Below are positions 45,458-53,804 of a stretch of 64,000 bases of DNA, piece after piece. The stretch is from contig NZ_CP076361.1 of assembly GCF_018798885.1 (NCBI RefSeq), positions 620,001-684,000 on the forward strand, written 5' to 3'. How positions within the stretch are numbered: the first letter of the stretch is position 1; each line of letters opens with the position of its first letter. The notes beneath the pieces were generated by a model. The model made no database searches. It was not told the origin of the DNA and saw only the letters and a list, made by a program, of their open reading frames with translations. The stretch comes from Gemmobacter fulvus. Its GTDB lineage: Bacteria; Pseudomonadota; Alphaproteobacteria; Rhodobacterales; Rhodobacteraceae. The translations under genes and the position numbers were made by a program.

Positions 45458-45476
45458 GCCCGCCCCACCCGGCGCC

Positions 45477-45716
45477 TCAGTCCCGCTTGCGCTCCAGCCG
45501 GTAACTGCCCTCGGGCAGATCCAGTGCTGCGGCAAGATCGTGCAATTGCGTGATCGACAGCGTGATGATCATCGGCTCTTCGGTGACCGGGTGCAGCTGT
45601 TCCAGCGTCACACAATCCTCGAAAGCGTTGATGGTGATATCTTCCTGCAACCCTTCATGCCCCTCGTCGATGAGGGTGATCACGGTCGCGTCGAATTCAT
45701 GCTCGATGGTAAACAT
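45477..45716 (-). CDS. Small conserved hypothetical protein
   Basis: 79-aa acidic protein, MFTIEHEFDATVITLIDEG, with a hydrophilic character and no membrane segment. No domain recognised. Start MFTIEHE at 45716. Sits alone on the minus strand between the argD upstream gap and the M48 gene, which reads on the plus strand. Confidence 0.6.
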   Translation of the reverse strand: MFTIEHEFDATVITLIDEGHEGLQEDITINAFEDCVTLEQLHPVTEEPMIITLSITQLHDLAAALDLPEGSYRLERKRD

Positions 45717-45855
45717 GGCGCCAGCCTAAGCCCGTGCTCCGCGCCGTGCAATGCCAAAGGCCCCCCATCCCCGCTTTCGCCTGACAAGCCCGTGACAGCG
45801 CAAGAAGATGGCTTTCCGCCGCCGGTGGATTTGTTAGGAAGGGAGAAAATCCCGA

Positions 45856-46626
45856 ATGGAGCAGGCAGCAATGCAGCGGATGGCACAGGCAACATGGCTT
45901 CTGGCGGCTCTCGCCCTGTCGGGCTGCGTGCAGATGACCGCCCCCGCCCCGATGCCGATCCCGCAGCCGGTGCCGCAAGCGGCGCGTGGCGAATTGCCGG
46001 TGCTGTCGCCGCAAGAGGCCGCGCGAAATTTCGTGACCGTGGTCACCCGGGTGGAGCCGGTGGCCGAGGCGCTGTGCCGCGCCCGCACCAATGGTCAGGC
46101 CGATTGTGACCTGCAGATCGTGATCGACAAACGCATGGAACTGCCGCCCAACGCCTTCCAGACCCTGGATGAGGCAGGCCGCCCGGTGGTCGGCTTCACG
46201 CTGGCGCTGATCGCCGATGCCCGCAACGCCGATGAGCTGGCCTTCGTGCTGGGGCATGAGGCGGCGCATCACATCGCGGGCCATATCCCGCGCCAGAAAC
46301 AGACCGCCGCCGCCGGCGCCGTGCTGGGCGCGGTGCTGGGTCAGGTGACCGGCGCCGATGCGGCGATGCAGGACCAGCTGCAAAATATCGGTGCCTCGGT
46401 CGGCGCGCGGCGCTATTCGCGGGATTTCGAGCTGGAGGCCGATGCGCTGGGGGCTGAAATCGCGTTTCACGCCGGTTACGATCCGGTGCTGGGTGCCGGG
46501 TTCTTTGCCCGCCTGCCCGATCCGGGCGATCAGTTCCTCGGCAGCCACCCGCCCAATGCGCAGCGCCAGGCCCAGGTTGCCGCCGTGGTCGCCCGCCTGA
46601 AACAGCAGACCGGCACCGGCTGGTGA
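45856..46626 (+). CDS. M48-family metalloprotease lipoprotein
   Basis: 256-aa lipoprotein (ALSGCVQ lipobox, Cys24) with a zinc metallopeptidase signature HEAAH at residues 134-138 and a downstream ELEAD zinc-ligand motif. Likely outer-membrane-quality control (BepA/LoiP-like). Alternative ATGs at 45871 and 45880. Followed by a 15-bp perfect hairpin. Confidence 0.9.
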   Translation: MEQAAMQRMAQATWLLAALALSGCVQMTAPAPMPIPQPVPQAARGELPVLSPQEAARNFVTVVTRVEPVAEALCRARTNGQADCDLQIVIDKRMELPPNAFQTLDEAGRPVVGFTLALIADARNADELAFVLGHEAAHHIAGHIPRQKQTAAAGAVLGAVLGQVTGADAAMQDQLQNIGASVGARRYSRDFELEADALGAEIAFHAGYDPVLGAGFFARLPDPGDQFLGSHPPNAQRQAQVAAVVARLKQQTGTGW

Positions 46627-46627
46627 C

Positions 46628-46693
46628 GCCGGCCCGGGCGGCGCGCGGGGGCCGCCCGGGCCGGCCGCGACTGAGCGGGGGCTCGATGCCCCC
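46628..46693 (+). terminator. Two tandem hairpins after the M48 gene
   Basis: A 15-bp perfect stem (46628-46642 / 46651-46665, 8-nt loop) begins 2 bp after the stop; a second hairpin GGGGGC-TCGAT-GCCCCC (46677-46693) follows. The stem is very stable but lacks a T-run. Probably ends or stabilises the M48 transcript. Confidence 0.6.
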
Positions 46694-46781
46694 CGAAGCC
46701 GCCCCCGATTTGATCTGCGTCATGGCACGCAACCCCGCGCCGCCCCACCCTGTCCGAACAAGGAACGCGGGAGGCAGGGCA

Positions 46782-47075
46782 ATGATCGGATATGTGGATG
46801 CACCGAAAGCGTGGTGGCTCACCCATGGCATGGCGCGCGCCGTGGGGGTCAGCCTGCCGCAGGCGGTCACCGAGGGCTGGCTGAAACGCAGCGAACTGGC
46901 GGCCATCGTCAACCGCTGCCAAGGCTGCGACAGGGCCGAACGCTGCACCGCCTGGCTGGCGCAGGCCAGCCGTGCCAGTGCCCTGCCCGCCTTCTGCCGC
47001 AACAAGGCCGAAATCGAATCGCTCGCCCCCGAACTGCCTGCGCAGGACGCGGCGCGCTGCCCCCCATTGGCTTGA
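46782..47075 (+). CDS. DUF6455 family protein
   Basis: 97-aa protein with a cysteine cluster CQGCDRAERCTAWL and another cysteine in FCRNKAEIESL; from memory it fits DUF6455, a small family of uncertain function in Rhodobacterales. Start MIGYVDAPKAWWLTHGMA at 46782 with GGGAGG upstream. The Cys pattern suggests a zinc or iron-sulfur site. Confidence 0.65.
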   Translation: MIGYVDAPKAWWLTHGMARAVGVSLPQAVTEGWLKRSELAAIVNRCQGCDRAERCTAWLAQASRASALPAFCRNKAEIESLAPELPAQDAARCPPLA

Positions 47076-47130
47076 TCCATCCGCCGCGTTAGCCTGCACC
47101 GACAAATGCGACCGGAAAGACCAGAGCAGG

Positions 47131-47490
47131 ATGCGGCAGATCGAACAGGTGGTGAGCGACCGGGGCTCCAAATATGCCGTCTCCGGCGGGCCGGTGTCCG
47201 GGCGGGCGGGCTGCGATTCCTTTGTAGCCGATCTGAAACGGGTCAAGAAATACGCCAAAGCCACGCATAACAGTTGGGCCTGCCTGTTGTCAGACGGCGG
47301 GCCGGTCAAGAATGACGATGGCGAAAGCGGCGCGGGCGCTGTGATCCTGCGGATGCTGGAACGGGCCGATCTGCGCGATACCATCGTGGTGGTGACGCGC
47401 TGGTATGGCGGCGTGCATCTGGGTGGCGACCGCTTCGCCCATGTCGTCACCTGCGTGCGCGCCTTTCTGGAGGCCGAGGCGAAAGGCTGA
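47131..47490 (+). CDS. IMPACT/YigZ-family N-terminal domain protein
   Basis: 119-aa protein equal to only the IMPACT (UPF0029) N-terminal domain: AKATHNSWACLLSDGG, DDGESGAGAVILRMLE and VVTRWYGGVHLGGDRF. Canonical YigZ is about 200 aa, so the C-terminal domain is missing; this is either a truncated or single-domain variant. ATG at 47131 has GAGCAGG upstream. Confidence 0.75.
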   Translation: MRQIEQVVSDRGSKYAVSGGPVSGRAGCDSFVADLKRVKKYAKATHNSWACLLSDGGPVKNDDGESGAGAVILRMLERADLRDTIVVVTRWYGGVHLGGDRFAHVVTCVRAFLEAEAKG

Positions 47491-47599
47491 TCTGCGTTTC
47501 ATGGCCTGCGCCTGCCCGTCTCCACCCCAAGATGCAGGCCAATCCCGTGGACAGGCCGGGGCGATCCTGCGAGATAACCGCAAAAGGCAGGAGACGGAT

Positions 47600-47962
47600 A
47601 TGTTGGCATGGATCGGGGCCGAGCTGCGGCGGCTGGGCAATACGGCGCGGTGGTCCTGGCAGGGCTGGTGCGCCGCCTGGGCGGGCGAAAAATCGCTGCG
47701 GCAATGGGTCATCGTCAATGTCCTGTCGGCCCTGCTGGCCGTCACGCTGGATCTGACGCCGGGCGAACGCGCGCTGATCCTGGCGCTCGGGCTGCTGATC
47801 CTGGTGGCCGAGCTAATCAATACCGCCATCGAAGAGACGGTGGATTACATCTCGACCACCCAGGATCCGCGGGCGGGCCGTGCCAAGGATTGCGGCAGTG
47901 CCGCCGTGGCAGTGACGGCGATTGCCGGTGGCGTGGCCTGGCTGGTGATCCTGATCGGCTGA
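47600..47962 (+). CDS. dgkA: Diacylglycerol kinase
   Basis: 120-aa membrane lipid kinase. Conserved GEKSLRQWVIVN and NTAIEETVDYIS (catalytic Glu) and three transmembrane helices are visible. Recycles diacylglycerol from osmoregulated glycan or lipid metabolism. Start at 47600 with AGGAG upstream. Confidence 0.93.
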   Translation: MLAWIGAELRRLGNTARWSWQGWCAAWAGEKSLRQWVIVNVLSALLAVTLDLTPGERALILALGLLILVAELINTAIEETVDYISTTQDPRAGRAKDCGSAAVAVTAIAGGVAWLVILIG

Positions 47963-47980
47963 TCCGCCCGCCTGCCCCCG

Positions 47981-48355
47981 TCAGGCGTGACGCCAGAGGT
48001 TCACCAGAAAGCACAGCACCCCGGCCAGAATGGCCAGTTCGGCCAGCGGGAACACCGGCCCGATGCTTTCCGCCGCCACACGCCCGCTCATCATCAGGAA
48101 CAGCGCCAGCAGCAGCACTAGCGCACCGATCTGATGCAGCCAGAAGTGCGCCCGGCCCAGCACCCCTGCCGCCATCGCCGGGAGCACACGATAGGCCAGT
48201 CCGAACACCGCCATCAGCACAAACCCCAGCAGGTTAATATGCGCGTGAACCGGCGACAGTGAATGATCGCCGGAAGCCCCCATGTGGCTTCCCAATCCGA
48301 TGCCGACAAGCAGATACACAGTACCGATCAACAGGAAGTTGCGTGAAATGGCCAT
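47981..48355 (-). CDS. Small heme-copper oxidase-like membrane protein
   Basis: 124-aa membrane protein with about four helices; the segment SPVHAHINLLGFVLMAVFGLAYRVLP resembles helix II of cbb3/NorB subunit I, with His pair HAH. It is far too short for an oxidase subunit I and no partner cytochrome genes are nearby, so it is probably an oxidase-like orphan, perhaps a heme or copper assembly helper. ATG at 48355. Confidence 0.65.
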   Translation of the reverse strand: MAISRNFLLIGTVYLLVGIGLGSHMGASGDHSLSPVHAHINLLGFVLMAVFGLAYRVLPAMAAGVLGRAHFWLHQIGALVLLLALFLMMSGRVAAESIGPVFPLAELAILAGVLCFLVNLWRHA

Positions 48356-48415
48356 GACGGTTTTCCCTGCTCTGGTGCGCAATCCCACAGCGCCCGTCCA
48401 GACTATCACGGTTTC

Positions 48416-48670
48416 GTGAACAGATCGAGCCTGCCACGCATCTGCCAAGCGCCTGCCGCACCCGAGACCTGCCGAACAGAACCCGCGACCGACCGGCCGC
48501 GCATCGAGGCGGCGCTTGTGGGCGGGCTGACCAGCGGCGAGGCCATCGTGGCTCGTTATCTGCGCGACAATGGCCTGACCCAGATGTTCGATCTTGAAGG
48601 CCCGAACCGGCTGTTTCTGATCTCGCTCGACGATGCCACGGGCATCGCCGCCCGCATCGAGGGGGCCTGA
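48416..48670 (+). CDS. Uncertain small protein (GTG start)
   Basis: 84-aa frame with GTG start at 48416; the C-terminal half LVGGLTSGEAIVARYLRDNGLTQMFDLEG looks protein-like in composition, but the N-terminal part is Pro/Arg-rich and poor. No domain recognised. It lies between divergent small oxidase-like and convergent COG0523 genes. Either a real small gene or a fragment; weak support. Confidence 0.4.
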   Translation: MNRSSLPRICQAPAAPETCRTEPATDRPRIEAALVGGLTSGEAIVARYLRDNGLTQMFDLEGPNRLFLISLDDATGIAARIEGA

Positions 48671-48676
48671 CGCGCC

Positions 48677-49693
48677 CTACCAGCCCTGCCCCACCTGCCG
48701 CAACTCCGGCAGGAATGTCGTCAGCATCGGCGGCAACTGGTTGCGCCCCGGCCCGGCGGCAATCACCACCAGACGCGAGCCTTCCATGCCCTCGGGCCAG
48801 ACAGGCAGGCTGCGCGGCGGGCTGAGGATATGCTGCACCACATGGAACACGGTGGGACGGCCCGGCAGCTCGGCAATCTCCACCAGCCCTTTCAGGCGCA
48901 GCAGATCGGGGCCGAAGGTCTGTTGCAACGCGCCAATGGCCATCTGCATCACCCGCGCCTCGATCGGCTGATCCGCCATGAAACAGAAGGCGGTCACGCT
49001 GTCGCCATGGTTGTTGGCACTATGGGCATGATGGCCGTGATGCTGCGCAAAGCGCAGCCATTCGGCCACTTCGGGCGGCTTTCCAGCCACGTCATAGGCC
49101 GCGAGCGAAAACAGCGCCTCGGGCGTCAGATCCGCCGCCGCAACCACACGCGCATTGGGGGCCACCCGCTCCAGATGCGCCAGCACCGGCGCAGGATCGG
49201 CCAGATCGGTTTTCGAGATCACCAGCAGATCTGCCACCCCGACCTGCCGCCGCGCCTCTTCATGCGCCGCCAGCGTGGTCAGCGCATGGGCGGCATCCAC
49301 CACTGTCACCACCCCGTTCAGCACGAAATGATCCAGTATCATGTCATTGGTCATGAAGGTCTGCATCACCGGGGCCGGATCGGCAAGGCCGGTCGTCTCG
49401 ATCACGATCCGGCTGAATTTCGGACCGGTGCCACTGTCGGCCTCATCCTTCAGGCGCAGCAGGGTCAGCCGCACATCACCCGACACCGTGCAGCAGATGC
49501 AGCCGGTCGAGGCGGCAAAGGCCCGGTCGCCCACACCCTCCATCAAGCCGCCATCGACATCGACCGCGCCGAATTCATTCACGATCACCGCCGTATCGCC
49601 AAAGCCCGGCGCAGCCATCAGCCGGTTCAGCAAGGTGGTTTTGCCCGCGCCCAGAAAGCCGGTCAGGATGGTTACGGGAATACGGTCGGTCAT
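48677..49693 (-). CDS. CobW/COG0523 GTPase
   Basis: 338-aa metallochaperone-type GTPase. GFLGAGKT (Walker A, residues 12-19), the metal-binding CxCC motif C65-I-C67-C68, and a histidine-rich stretch AQHHGHHAHSANNHG near 219. Preceded by AGGAG at 6 bp, so ATG at 49693 is favoured over 49699. The second COG0523 gene (52767) lies downstream on the other strand. Metal may be Co, Zn or Fe. Confidence 0.9.
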   Translation of the reverse strand: MTDRIPVTILTGFLGAGKTTLLNRLMAAPGFGDTAVIVNEFGAVDVDGGLMEGVGDRAFAASTGCICCTVSGDVRLTLLRLKDEADSGTGPKFSRIVIETTGLADPAPVMQTFMTNDMILDHFVLNGVVTVVDAAHALTTLAAHEEARRQVGVADLLVISKTDLADPAPVLAHLERVAPNARVVAAADLTPEALFSLAAYDVAGKPPEVAEWLRFAQHHGHHAHSANNHGDSVTAFCFMADQPIEARVMQMAIGALQQTFGPDLLRLKGLVEIAELPGRPTVFHVVQHILSPPRSLPVWPEGMEGSRLVVIAAGPGRNQLPPMLTTFLPELRQVGQGW

Positions 49694-49756
49694 CGGCATC
49701 TCCTGTCACACCGGCGCATGGGTAGTGGCATCGGGCGCAGGCGGCAAGAGCCCGCC

Positions 49757-51202
49757 TTACCGCGCCAGTGCCAGAAGCCCGCCGACATCCAGATGCGCCT
49801 CCAGATGATCGGCCAGCGCATCCAGCGTCGCCTCCACCGTCGCCCCATAGCGCGCCTGTGACGGCGCGGCCCCAAGCGCGGAAAGCCAGGCCGCGCGGAA
49901 CGCATCCGAGGTGAACATGCCGTGCAGATAACTGCCGGTGATCCGCCCGTCCGCCGAAACCGCCCCCTCCGGCTGCCCGTCGACAAAGGCAAACGGCCGG
50001 GCACGCGCCGGACCTTCGGTGCGGCCGATATGGATCTCATACCCTTCGACATCAAGCCCGCTGGCCGCATGGGTGGCGCGGGTGCGGGTCAGACGTTTGT
50101 CCGGCGTCATCAGGGTGGTGACATCGAGCAGACCCAACCCCGGCGTCTCGCCTGCCGGGCCCTCGATGCCGTCCGGATCCCGCACCACATGGCCCAACAT
50201 CTGATAGCCACCACAAATGCCCAGAACATGCCCGCCGCGGCGCACGTGCGCGGCCAGATCAATGTCCCAGCCCTGCGCCCGCAGAAATGCCAGATCGCCG
50301 CGCGTGGATTTGCTGCCGGGCAGGATCACCAGATCGGCATCGCCGGGGATCGGCTGCCCCGCCGCGACCATGGACAGCGCCACCCCCGGCTCCTGCCCCA
50401 GCGGATCGAGATCGTCAAAATTGGCAATGCGCGACAGCGCAAGGCAGACCACCTTGAATCCGCCCGCGCCGCCCGCCTTCGGCAGGTCCAGCGCATCTTC
50501 GGCGGGCAGCCGCGCCGCATCGGCAAAGAACGGCACCACCCCATAGCCGCGCCAGCCGGTCTGCGCCGCGATCAACGCATAACCCTCGTCAAACAGCCGC
50601 ACATCGCCGCGAAACTTGTTGATCACAAACCCCGCGATCATCGCGGCATCCGCAGGATCCAGCACCGCCTTGGTGCCCACCATCTGCGCAATCACCCCGC
50701 CGCGATCAATGTCACCCGCCAGAATCACCGGCACATCCGCCGCACGGGCAAAGCCCATATTGGCAATGTCACCGGCCCGCAGATTGACCTCGGCCGGGCT
50801 GCCCGCCCCCTCGACAATCACCAGATCATGCGCCGCTTTCAGCCGCCCGAAGCTCTCCAGCACCGACGCCATCAGACCGGGCTTGAGCGCGGCATAGTCC
50901 CGCGCCTTCACCGTGGCCACCCGCCGCCCCTGCACCACCACCTGCGCCCCGACATCGGTCTCCGGCTTCAGCAGCACCGGGTTCATGTCGGTCTGCGGCA
51001 TCAGCCCACAAGCCAACGCCTGCAGCGCCTGCGCCCGCCCGATCTCGCCGCCATCTTCGGTGACGGCGGCATTGTTCGACATATTCTGCGGCTTGAACGG
51101 CGCCACCGACAGCCCACGTCGCCGCGCGGCCCGGCATAGCCCCGCCACCAGCAACGACTTGCCGACATTCGATCCGGCCCCCTGGATCATCAGTGCCGTC
51201 AT
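49757..51202 (-). CDS. cobQ: Cobyric acid synthase
   Basis: 481-aa amidotransferase making adenosylcobyric acid by amidating four side chains. Nucleotide-binding GAGSNVGKS at residues 8-16, [10 protein letters not shown] and the C-terminal class I glutaminase motif [12 protein letters not shown] with His in YLHGMF. 63 bp upstream of the COG0523 gene. Confidence 0.97.
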   Translation of the reverse strand: MTALMIQGAGSNVGKSLLVAGLCRAARRRGLSVAPFKPQNMSNNAAVTEDGGEIGRAQALQALACGLMPQTDMNPVLLKPETDVGAQVVVQGRRVATVKARDYAALKPGLMASVLESFGRLKAAHDLVIVEGAGSPAEVNLRAGDIANMGFARAADVPVILAGDIDRGGVIAQMVGTKAVLDPADAAMIAGFVINKFRGDVRLFDEGYALIAAQTGWRGYGVVPFFADAARLPAEDALDLPKAGGAGGFKVVCLALSRIANFDDLDPLGQEPGVALSMVAAGQPIPGDADLVILPGSKSTRGDLAFLRAQGWDIDLAAHVRRGGHVLGICGGYQMLGHVVRDPDGIEGPAGETPGLGLLDVTTLMTPDKRLTRTRATHAASGLDVEGYEIHIGRTEGPARARPFAFVDGQPEGAVSADGRITGSYLHGMFTSDAFRAAWLSALGAAPSQARYGATVEATLDALADHLEAHLDVGGLLALAR

Positions 51203-51249
51203 TGCTTCCCCCCGGCCTCGGCGCGGCGGGGCGTGCGGAAGCCTCCGGC

Positions 51250-51278
51250 GGGGATATTTTCAACCAAGATGAAAGCAG
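51250..51278 (+). repeat. Compound intergenic repeat, copy B
   Basis: GGGGATATTTTCAACCAAGATGAAAGCAG-like box without the full upstream hairpin. It faces copy C (inverted) across 62 bp, between cobQ and cobO. Confidence 0.7.
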
Positions 51279-51340
51279 ACGGACAGCAACACGCAGCCCT
51301 CATGGAACCTCTCCACAACAAGGCAGGCCGCGCCCCCTTG

Positions 51341-51390
51341 CTGCTTTCATCTTGGCACAAATATCCCGGGGGTTTGGGGGCTGGCCCCCA
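51341..51390 (-). repeat. Compound intergenic repeat, copy C (inverted)
   Basis: Inverted copy: CTGCTTTCATCTTGG followed by CAAATATCCCGGGGG and the hairpin TGGGGG-CTGG-CCCCCA. Its reverse complement has hairpin plus CCCGGGATATTTG and CCAAGATGAAAGCAG, closely matching copy A. Confidence 0.75.
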
Positions 51391-51417
51391 ATCCGGCAGA
51401 TCAGCAGCAGCCACGGA

Positions 51418-52056
51418 TCAGAACTCCACACCCTTCTGCCCCTTGATACCCGACCGGAACGGGTGTTTCAGCAGGGTCATCTCCGTCACCAGATCGGCCA
51501 GTTCGATCAACTCGTCCTTCGCGTTGCGTCCGGTCAGGCAGACATGGGTCAGCGGCGGTTTCTCGTCGCGCAGGAACGTCACCACCTCAGCCACGTCGAG
51601 ATAGTCATAGCGCAGCGCGATATTGATTTCGTCCAGCAGCACGAAGCGGATCTCGGGATCGCGGATCAGTTCTTTCGCCTTGTCCCAGCCCTTCTGCGCC
51701 ATCGCGATGTCGCGGGCGCGGTCCTGGGTTTCCCAAGTGAAGCCTTCGCCCATCGCATGAAACTGGCACAGGCCGCTGAAATGCCCTTCGATCAGCCGCC
51801 GCTCGCCGGTATCCCAGGCGCCCTTGATGAATTGCACCACGGCGCAGGGCATCTCATGCGCGATGCAGCGCAGGATCATGCCGAAGCCGGACGAGCTTTT
51901 GCCCTTGCCCGCGCCGGTATGCACGATCACCAGGCCCTTTTCGCCCTCCTTGCCCGCCATGATCTTGTCACGGGCGGCTTTTTTCTTGGCCATCTTCATC
52001 GCATGGCGGGCATCTTCGGCGCTCACATCCGTGGTCATGTCGCTGTCATCCGTCAT
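51418..52056 (-). CDS. cobO: Cob(I)yrinic acid a,c-diamide adenosyltransferase
   Basis: 212-aa corrinoid adenosyltransferase of the CobA/CobO type. P-loop HTGAGKGKSSSGFG at residues 46-59; DEINIALRYDYL downstream. Start MTDDSDMTTD at 52056 with AGGA upstream; ATG at 52038 is an alternative. Reads on the opposite strand to the riboswitch and cobW. Confidence 0.95.
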   Translation of the reverse strand: MTDDSDMTTDVSAEDARHAMKMAKKKAARDKIMAGKEGEKGLVIVHTGAGKGKSSSGFGMILRCIAHEMPCAVVQFIKGAWDTGERRLIEGHFSGLCQFHAMGEGFTWETQDRARDIAMAQKGWDKAKELIRDPEIRFVLLDEINIALRYDYLDVAEVVTFLRDEKPPLTHVCLTGRNAKDELIELADLVTEMTLLKHPFRSGIKGQKGVEF

Positions 52057-52099
52057 GTGACGTTCCTCTGCCTTGACAATGGGGGGCCTCGTGCCTCAG

Positions 52100-52290
52100 G
52101 TGAGGCGGCGCTGGTGCCTGATTATGTCAGGCGAAGAGGGAATGCGACAGGCAATGCGACGCACCATGCGCCGATGCCGAAGCGCAGCCGCCCCCGCGAC
52201 CGTGACCGGAGAGACCGCATTGCCACTGGGAAACCGGGAAGGCGGCGGTCAGGGGGAAACCCGCTCTGCAAGCCGGGAGACCTGCCAGCG
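52100..52290 (+). ncRNA. Cobalamin riboswitch
   Basis: Upstream of the DUF1636-cobW-cobN operon. Elements: GGTGCC near the 5' end (52110s), GGGAATGCG, GCCGCCCCCGCGACCGTGA, GCCACTGGG, GGGAAGGCGG and the B12-box AGCCGGGAGACCTGCC at 52271-52286. The layout matches a cobalamin aptamer; the 100 bp after it, before ATG 52391, contains GC-rich stretches fit for an expression platform. Limits are by eye. Confidence 0.9.
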
Positions 52291-52390
52291 CAGTGTTGAA
52301 ACGGGCGGACGGGGTGTTCCGCGACCGGCAGAGGCGCCATGCGCCCCTTCCGTTTGCCAAATGCCCCCTCGCCCAAGCCGGAAGAGAGCC

Positions 52391-52774
52391 ATGGCCAGCG
52401 CCACGCTTTACGTCTGCACCACCTGCCGCAGCGGTCTGCCTGCCGATCCGGAGGCGCCGCGTCCGGGTGCCGTGCTGCATGCCGCCCTCGCCGGTGCCGA
52501 TCTGCCCGAAGGGGTGACGGTCAAGGGGGTGGAATGTCTGTCGGCCTGCAACACCGGCTGCGCGATTGCGCTGTCGGCCCCCGGCAAATGGACCTATGTT
52601 TACGGCCATCTGGATCCGGCGGCGCATCTGGCCCCGATCCTTGACGGCGCTGCCCGCTATGCTGCATCGGCGGATGGCCTCGTGCCATGGCGCGAGCGGC
52701 CCGAGATCTTCCGCAAGCAAAGTCTTGCCCGCGTTCCGCCTTTTGAAATTCCTGTGGAGACCACCGATGTCTGA
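52391..52774 (+). CDS. DUF1636 family protein, metal-binding
   Basis: 127-aa protein: LYVCTTCRSG at the N-terminus and VECLSACNTGCAIAL form cysteine pairs in a thioredoxin-like (2Fe-2S ferredoxin style) arrangement typical of DUF1636. Located first after the riboswitch and overlapping cobW by 8 bp, so it is probably tied to cobalt/cobalamin metabolism. Start MASATLYV at 52391. Confidence 0.85.
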   Translation: MASATLYVCTTCRSGLPADPEAPRPGAVLHAALAGADLPEGVTVKGVECLSACNTGCAIALSAPGKWTYVYGHLDPAAHLAPILDGAARYAASADGLVPWRERPEIFRKQSLARVPPFEIPVETTDV

Positions 52775-53801
52775 CCTCGCCAAAATCCCCGTTACCGTGA
52801 TCACCGGCTTTCTCGGGTCCGGCAAGACGACGCTGATCCGGCATCTGATGGCCAATCCGCAGGGCAAGCGTTTGGCGGTGCTGGTCAATGAATTCGGCAC
52901 CGTGGGGGTGGATGGCGACATTCTGAAATCCTGCGCCGATGACAATTGCCCGGTCGAGAATATCGTGGAACTGGCGAATGGCTGCATCTGCTGCACCGTG
53001 GCCGATGATTTCATCCCCACCATCGAGGCGCTGATGGCGCTGCCGCAGCGCCCCGATCACATCCTGATCGAGACCTCGGGCCTTGCGCTGCCGAAGCCGC
53101 TGCTCAAGGCGTTCGACTGGCCGGCGATCCGCTCCCGCATTACCGTGGATGGTGTGATCACTCTGGCCGATGCCGAGGCGGTGGCCGCGGGCCGCTTTGC
53201 CCCCGATGTCGATGCCGTGGCGGCCCAGCGCGCCGCCGACGATTCGATCGACCATGAAACCCCGCTGTCCGAAGTGTTCGAGGATCAGCTGGCCTGCGCC
53301 GATATCGTTCTGCTGTCGAAGGCCGATCTGGCGGGCGAGGCGGGCCTTGCCGCCGCACGGGCAGTGATCGAGGCGGAAACCCCGCGCAAGCTGCCGATCA
53401 TCGCCATGACCGAAGGTGTGGTGGATCCGCGGGTGGTTCTGGGCCTCAATGCCGCCGCCGAGGATGATCTGGCCGCGCGGCCCAGCCACCATGATGGTCA
53501 TGACGATCACGAACATGATGATTTCGACACCGTGGTGATGGAACTGGGCGAAGTGGCCGACCCGGAGGCGCTGCAAGCCGCCATTCAACGTCTGGCGCGC
53601 GAACAGCATATCCTGCGGGTGAAGGGTTATGTCGCGGTCACCGGCAAGCCGATGCGGATGCTGGTGCAGGCGGTGGGCGAGCGGGTGCGCGCGCAATATG
53701 ACCGCCCTTGGGGCACCACGCCGCGCGCCACGCGGCTTGTGGTGATTGCAGAGCATGATCACGTCAATGAGGCGGCCATCCGCGCCGTGCTGGAGGGCTG
53801 A
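52767..53801 (+). CDS. cobW: Cobalamin biosynthesis protein CobW
   Basis: 344-aa COG0523 GTPase, predicted cobalt chaperone. GFLGSGKTT at residues 14-22, CxCC at C73, C75, C76 (NGCICCTV), a His-rich HHDGHDDHEHDD stretch near 232, and a C-terminal CobW domain. Between DUF1636 and cobN in the cob operon. Confidence 0.95.
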   Translation: MSDLAKIPVTVITGFLGSGKTTLIRHLMANPQGKRLAVLVNEFGTVGVDGDILKSCADDNCPVENIVELANGCICCTVADDFIPTIEALMALPQRPDHILIETSGLALPKPLLKAFDWPAIRSRITVDGVITLADAEAVAAGRFAPDVDAVAAQRAADDSIDHETPLSEVFEDQLACADIVLLSKADLAGEAGLAAARAVIEAETPRKLPIIAMTEGVVDPRVVLGLNAAAEDDLAARPSHHDGHDDHEHDDFDTVVMELGEVADPEALQAAIQRLAREQHILRVKGYVAVTGKPMRMLVQAVGERVRAQYDRPWGTTPRATRLVVIAEHDHVNEAAIRAVLEG

Positions 53802-53804
53802 TCC

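Larger units (their letters stand above)
45085..45476. other. 392-bp gap with repeat elements
   Basis: No credible gene. Contains an inverted copy of the compound repeat box (45347-45370) and a GC-rich hairpin (GCGGGGGG-TTCGATG-CCCCCCGC, 45435-45457). Likely the argD promoter lies near 45085-45160; not resolved. Confidence 0.6.

Noticed and set aside
47131-47490. IMPACT-domain gene as a frameshifted yigZ
   Set aside because: No C-terminal YigZ domain was recognised downstream before dgkA, so truncation or single-domain form is more likely than a frameshift.
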